This document shows positions 60,409-64,000 of a stretch of DNA of 64,000 bases, in pieces. The DNA is from Phnomibacter ginsenosidimutans (GTDB taxonomy: Bacteria > Bacteroidota > Bacteroidia > Chitinophagales > Chitinophagaceae): positions 2,290,501-2,354,500 of the forward strand of contig NZ_CP046566.1 of NCBI RefSeq assembly GCF_009740285.1, read 5' to 3'. The position numbers were made by a program, and so were the translations under genes. The notes beneath the pieces were generated by a model. It searched no databases, was not told the DNA's origin, and saw nothing but the letters and a program-made list of their open reading frames with translations. The stretch's first letter is position 1; the number at the start of each line of letters is the position of its first letter.

Positions 60409-60498
60409 GGGAAGGGCAGTTTGGCCAATATCGCCCAACGACTTATCTTCATTACTATCCTTTGTAACGAACAGCGCAAAGGTGAGGCCGTTGTATGT
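60406..60498. repeat. Degenerate attC-like site S14
   Basis: It shares the layout and ACTTATCTTCAT core of the short sites and ends GCCG|TTGTATGT (G at 60490). The arms are poorly paired and no matching R''-type end is seen after the next gene. It may be the right edge of the array. Confidence 0.35.
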
Positions 60499-60615
60499 GT
60501 CAGTAGATAAGCACCATTTTGTTCATCATTGATACCCAAGGCAACTGATATGGAGACCAGTAACCATCACAAACGGGGCGGAACTGAAAAGCCAAACGAG
60601 TAAGACCGCAGCAGC

Positions 60616-60996
60616 ATGGGACTCTTTTCTTCTCTTTTAGGTAATGCAGGATCTGTTAGTCATGATGAACTACTACAGAAGTACGGACAGTTATTAACGG
60701 AGCAAGAGCAAATAGTGCTTGGCTTTAAACTCATCAGGGACACTTTCATCTTTACCAACAAGCGGCTCATTTTGGTAGATGTACAAGGACTGACCGGAAG
60801 TAAAGTAGAATACAAATCTATCTCCTACAAAAGCATCTCCCGTTTTAGCATTGAAACGGCGGGTACGTTTGATTTAGAAGCTGAATTGAAAATATGGGTT
60901 TCCAGTGAACCCCAACCCAGTATCAGAAAGCAGTTCAACAAGTCGGTGAATGTGTATGAGGTGCAGAAGGTGCTGGCACACCATGTATTGAATTAA
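60616..60996 (+). CDS. PH domain-containing protein (bPH, YvbH-like)
   Basis: A 126-residue protein with the bacterial PH fold: ALSO-type opening HDELLQKYGQLLTEQEQIVL, then FIFTNKRLILVDVQGLTGSK, VEYKSISYKSISRFSIETAG and FDLEAELKIWV. A C-terminal helix follows (VNVYEVQKVLAHHVLN). This is the DUF1696/bPH_1 pattern. It is cytosolic, role unknown. GC is nearer the core genes than the array, and it has no closing cassette site, so I take it to be outside or at the edge of the array. Confidence 0.85.
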   Translation: MGLFSSLLGNAGSVSHDELLQKYGQLLTEQEQIVLGFKLIRDTFIFTNKRLILVDVQGLTGSKVEYKSISYKSISRFSIETAGTFDLEAELKIWVSSEPQPSIRKQFNKSVNVYEVQKVLAHHVLN

Positions 60997-61037
60997 GCCA
61001 GGCTATATTGGGTGTTTGCGATGGCGTGGCGGATAGT

Positions 61038-61420
61038 GCTTGTCTTGTACTTTTTTGCCTTGCTGCATGGCCGTTTGCGGGAAACGCTTTTTGTTAGCGT
61101 TTCACTTGGGGTGAAAGGCGACTAATCAATATCTTGTCCTTTTTGTCTTGATACAAAAAGGACCAAAAAATCCCGATAGCAATCGGGACAAGGCCAACAC
61201 AATCCCTCCGGGTTCCCGATAGCTATCGGGATGGCCTGGCCTGCTGCTCCCTCTGTGCGGCAGCCCTATTCAGTGTTGGCAGGTGGGATACGCTTTTACA
61301 AAATGGTTGCATAGATGTGAAGTGGTTGCAGGCAATCTGCTGCCGGGATGGAGCTTGGTGCTTTTAGGTGTACATACGTGGTGAAGTGATGGTTCGTGGA
61401 GGCACGAACCATGGCTGGGA
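61038..61420. repeat. Modular palindromic repeat R5, right of the cassette array
   Basis: It has the same modules as R1-R4: GTTTCACTTGGGGTGAAAGG, a variant of hairpin A (GTCCTTTTTG/CAAAAAGGAC), CCTCCGGG, GGTTGCATAGATGTGAAGTG and hairpin B (GGTTCGTG/CACGAACC). An inserted CCCGATAG(C)TATCGGG palindrome is present twice. Confidence 0.85.
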
Positions 61421-61949
61421 ATCGGGTACAGAATTATTTGTCAGGCATATGACATATACATAGAATCGTAGCTGGTTCAGCTAATCACTTTACTCCTGCT
61501 CTTCGGGATTTGTCATCCCGAAGCTGTACCGGTGGATTTGACATCTGCCTTTACAGCTGAAATGTGTTCGGAATTGCAAATCAGCTATTTGCTTAGTGTG
61601 GGGTACGAATCAAAGCGAGGGATTAATATACATTGACTGTTGGGATACGGGAAGATGCTTCGTGGATTAAGAACCATGGCAGTGGAGCAACTGTTACTTA
61701 TGAGATTGAATGATAAAATACTTTTCATCTACTTTTTACCGTACCCAAAAACAAGCTGTTGCACAATAAACCATGACAAAAATTGCCAGTATGTGTAGCC
61801 GTGAAACACCCTACCACCGGGCTTTCTACAAGCCATCGGGCTTAAGGATTTTACAGTTTTAAGCCGCATAAGTTTTCAACACAAAGTGAAGAACAACTTA
61901 GACCCGGCTTGCTTTTAATGTATTATTTCACGTTCTGTTTTTGGTTGAT
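61421..61949. other. Gene-free stretch upstream of the riboswitch
   Basis: No credible coding frame. It contains the hairpin CTTCGGGAT/ATCCCGAAG (about 61510-61530), a degenerate copy of hairpin-B-like sequence (GATGCTTCGTGGATTAAGAACCATGG region, 61650-61680) and AT-rich DNA that should hold the promoter of the nrd operon. I could not pick a promoter with confidence. Confidence 0.5.
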
Positions 61950-62107
61950 TATTCGTTGTTAACGGATATCATTAAAAGGGAATCCTGTTAAAATCTGGAA
62001 CTATCCCCGTAGCTGTAAGCTCCGACAAAGTTGTTTATTCTTGATGCCACTGTTGTACGCTCAACGGGAAGGCTATAAACAATGGAGCAAGTCAGAAGAC
62101 CTGCCAA
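61950..62107 (+). promoter_or_regulatory. Cobalamin riboswitch controlling nrdB-nrdA
   Basis: Core elements appear in order: AAAAGGGAATCCTGTTAAAA, CTATCCCCGTAGCTGTAAG, GATGCCACTG, ACGGGAAGGC and the B12 box AAGTCAGAAGACCTGCC (62089-62105). Spacing and order match the adenosylcobalamin riboswitch. It lies 131 nt before the nrdB ATG. The B12-independent class I reductase would be repressed when cobalamin is plentiful. The expression platform in 62108-62238 was not resolved. Confidence 0.93.
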
Positions 62108-62238
62108 AATCATCTATTTAGTCACAACGCTTTCGGGTGAAAAGCATGGTACTGATGATACTGGCTGCTTTGATGCAGACTGGCTTTTCGGCACTATACT
62201 TTTCTTCTGCAGGTAAACAATTGGAGCATTTTTTTACG

Positions 62239-63210
62239 ATGAACCACACAGAAGAAATTCTTTTAAAAGAGAACAAAGACCGCTTTGTTATCCTGCCTAT
62301 CAACTACCCAAAAATTTGGGAACACTACAAAAGGCATGAAGCCAGTTTTTGGACGGCAGAAGAAATTGACTTGAGCAGCGATTTGAAAGACTGGGAAAAC
62401 CTCAATGATGGTGAGCGGCATTTTATTGCTCACGTACTGGCTTTTTTTGCTGCCAGCGATGGCATTGTAAATGAAAACCTGGCCGTTAATTTCATGAGTG
62501 AGGTGCAGTTGCCCGAGGCAAGATGTTTTTATGGGTTTCAAATCATGATGGAAAACATTCACAGTGAGACTTATGCCCTGCTGATAGATACGTATATAAA
62601 AGACCCCCAAGAAAAACACAAGCTTTTTCATGCTATTGATACAGTACCCGCTGTAAAAAAGAAAGCAGAATGGGCTTTGCGCTGGATAGACAATGGCAGC
62701 TTTGCCGAACGGCTTGTGGCATTTGCAGCAGTAGAAGGCATCTTTTTTAGTGGCAGTTTCTGTTCTATTTTTTGGCTGAAAAAACGCGGCCTCATGCCCG
62801 GCCTAACGTTTAGCAATGAGCTCATCAGCCGCGATGAAGGACTGCATTGTGAGTTTGCCTGCCTGTTGTACAGCATGCTGCAAAACCCACTGCCCGAAGA
62901 GCAGGTAAGAGCCATTATTACCGACGCTGTAACCATTGAAAAAGAATTTGTATCGGAAGCATTGCCGGTAGACCTGATTGGCATGAATGCCGGCCTGATG
63001 CAGCAATACATTGAATTTGTGGCCGACCGCTGGCTTACAGAGTTGGGTTGTGCCAAAGTGTACAATGCCAGTAACCCATTCGATTTTATGGAAATGATTT
63101 CGCTACAGGGCAAAACCAACTTCTTTGAAAAAGAGTGGGTGACTACCAAAAAGCAGGCGTCATGAGCCAGAAAGATGCGCAGGTGTTTTCAACAGAAGAA
63201 GATTTTTAAG
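62239..63210 (+). CDS. nrdB: Class I ribonucleotide reductase beta subunit, one frameshift near the end
   Basis: It makes the diferric-tyrosyl radical for deoxyribonucleotide synthesis. The start [20 protein letters not shown] fits the family; the frame is open to a GTG at 62137 without homology. Ligand motifs [29 protein letters not shown] (radical Tyr) and [11 protein letters not shown] are intact and close to eukaryotic R2. The written frame ends at 63165 ([13 protein letters not shown]). If the A5 run at 63128-63132 had six A, it would read [13 protein letters not shown] and end VFSTEEDF at 63210, the expected NrdA-binding tail. So the true length is about 323 residues. Confidence 0.93.
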
Positions 63211-63234
63211 TGTTCGCTTTAAACATGCCCCAGT

Positions 63235-64000
63235 ATGAGTTATGTAATAAAAAGAAACGGCAAAAAAGAGCCTGTTAAGTTTGATAAAGTAACCGCCAGA
63301 ATTGAAAAACTCAGCTACAGCCTGAGCCCCATGGTAAATGTAATCGAGGTGGCTAAAAAAACCATCGAAGGCATTTATGCAGGCGTACCTACTACGGAGT
63401 TAGACAACCTGGCTGCCGAAACCGCCGCTTCGCTAACCATTACGCATCCCGACTATGCCATTCTTGCCTCAAGAATAGCCGTAAGCAACTTGCATAAAAA
63501 TACGACCAAGAGTTTTACGGCAACCATGCGTAAGCTCTATCATTATATAGATGCCAAAACAGGCAACAAATTGCCGCTCATTGCCGATGATGTGATGAAG
63601 ATTATTGAATCCAATGAAGAGTTGCTGGATAGTACCATTATTTACGACCGCGATTTTGGGTTTGATTATTTCGGTTTCAAAACTTTAGAAAAATCTTACC
63701 TACTCAAGATTGATGGTAAAATAGCAGAACGACCACAACACATGTACATGCGTGTGGCCATTGGCATTCACAAAGAAGATATTGAAAGTGCCATTGCTAC
63801 GTATCACCTCATGAGTGAAAGATGGATGACACACGCAACGCCAACGCTGTTCAATGCCGGCACGCCAAAGCCACAAATGAGTTCATGCTTTTTGCTTACC
63901 ATGAAGGAAGACAGCATTGAGGGCATTTACGACACCCTCAAGCAAACTGCAAAAATTTCTCAGTCGGCTGGTGGCATTGGTTTATCTATCCACAACATCA
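63235..64000 (+). CDS. nrdA: Class I ribonucleotide reductase alpha subunit, 3' end outside window
   Basis: The catalytic subunit. The first 255 codons are visible. The ATP-cone domain comes first ([43 protein letters not shown], residues 1-95). The N-terminal R1 domain follows ([40 protein letters not shown], where the Cys of SSCF is the first redox-active cysteine). The window ends at [16 protein letters not shown]. It starts 24 bp after the corrected nrdB stop, in the same riboswitch-controlled operon. An ATP-cone implies dATP feedback inhibition. Confidence 0.96.
   Translation, partial: MSYVIKRNGKKEPVKFDKVTARIEKLSYSLSPMVNVIEVAKKTIEGIYAGVPTTELDNLAAETAASLTITHPDYAILASRIAVSNLHKNTTKSFTATMRKLYHYIDAKTGNKLPLIADDVMKIIESNEELLDSTIIYDRDFGFDYFGFKTLEKSYLLKIDGKIAERPQHMYMRVAIGIHKEDIESAIATYHLMSERWMTHATPTLFNAGTPKPQMSSCFLLTMKEDSIEGIYDTLKQTAKISQSAGGIGLSIHNI

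Noticed and set aside
45280..60498. CRISPR array as an explanation for the regular repeats
   Set aside because: Repeats are 95-200 bp, imperfect palindromes, differ from each other, and are spaced by whole genes of varying length.
62137..62238. 34-codon N-terminal extension of nrdB with signal-peptide-like start
   Set aside because: NrdB is cytosolic; family homology starts at the ATG at 62239 and the extension lies in the riboswitch expression platform region.

Overview
The window comes from a Bacteroidota genome, most likely of the family Chitinophagaceae. It carries type IX secretion (T9SS) PorU2/PorV2-type proteins, a DUF4954 protein, a eukaryote-like NrdB, and promoters of the Bacteroidota form TTTG-N20-TAnnTTTG. 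I infer the family from gene content only.

Layout. 1-1151: 5' part of a secreted esterase with PKD domains (minus). 1364-3902: ribosomal stalk operon rplK-rplA-rplJ-rplL (minus), with its own promoter and leader hairpins. 4087-8976: universal stress protein, DUF423, aroK, a DUF4136-like lipoprotein and a DUF4954 protein. 9046-14772: a tight plus-strand operon of sugar dehydrogenase, undecaprenyl-phosphate sugar transferase, dipeptide epimerase and patatin autotransporter. 14885-16405: a small accessory island with a possible Imm42 immunity protein, one unknown gene and a duplicated 165-bp repeat. 16474-20744: tex, a small membrane protein and tyrS. 20905-38109: a T9SS locus with three very large C25 (gingipain/PorU2-type) proteins and one PorV2-type barrel. 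38503-44320: hscA, a Pmp3/YqaE peptide, two unknown genes and an MNT-HEPN protein among palindromic intergenic repeats.

45280-about 60500: AT-rich accessory region and the main finding. Eleven genes, all on the plus strand, sit in units separated by 95-200 bp imperfect palindromes ending in ...CGTTR. In most units the first 8-13 bases are the reverse complement of the bases that open the palindrome at the unit's end. This is the signature of integron gene cassettes with attC sites. No integrase lies in the window, so it is an integron-like array or a cluster of attC sites lacking an integrase. Cargo looks like defence or toxin functions: a SIR2-like protein, an Mrr-like nuclease, an AAA ATPase, a HEPN candidate, and a PIN-like nuclease coupled to a 1000-residue protein. 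A structured cassette without a normal gene occurs three times. The array is bracketed by copies of one repeat family and has been invaded twice by IS3-like ends.

61950-64000: a cobalamin riboswitch controls class I ribonucleotide reductase genes nrdB and nrdA (nrdA runs off the window).

Seven clear single-base frameshifts, and one tentative one, interrupt otherwise intact conserved genes (DUF4954, tex, two C25 proteins, porV2, nrdB, perhaps 15676-16095). They are nearly all an extra T before G or a missing A or T in a homopolymer. Sequencing error is the likely cause. Coordinates for these genes span both frames.
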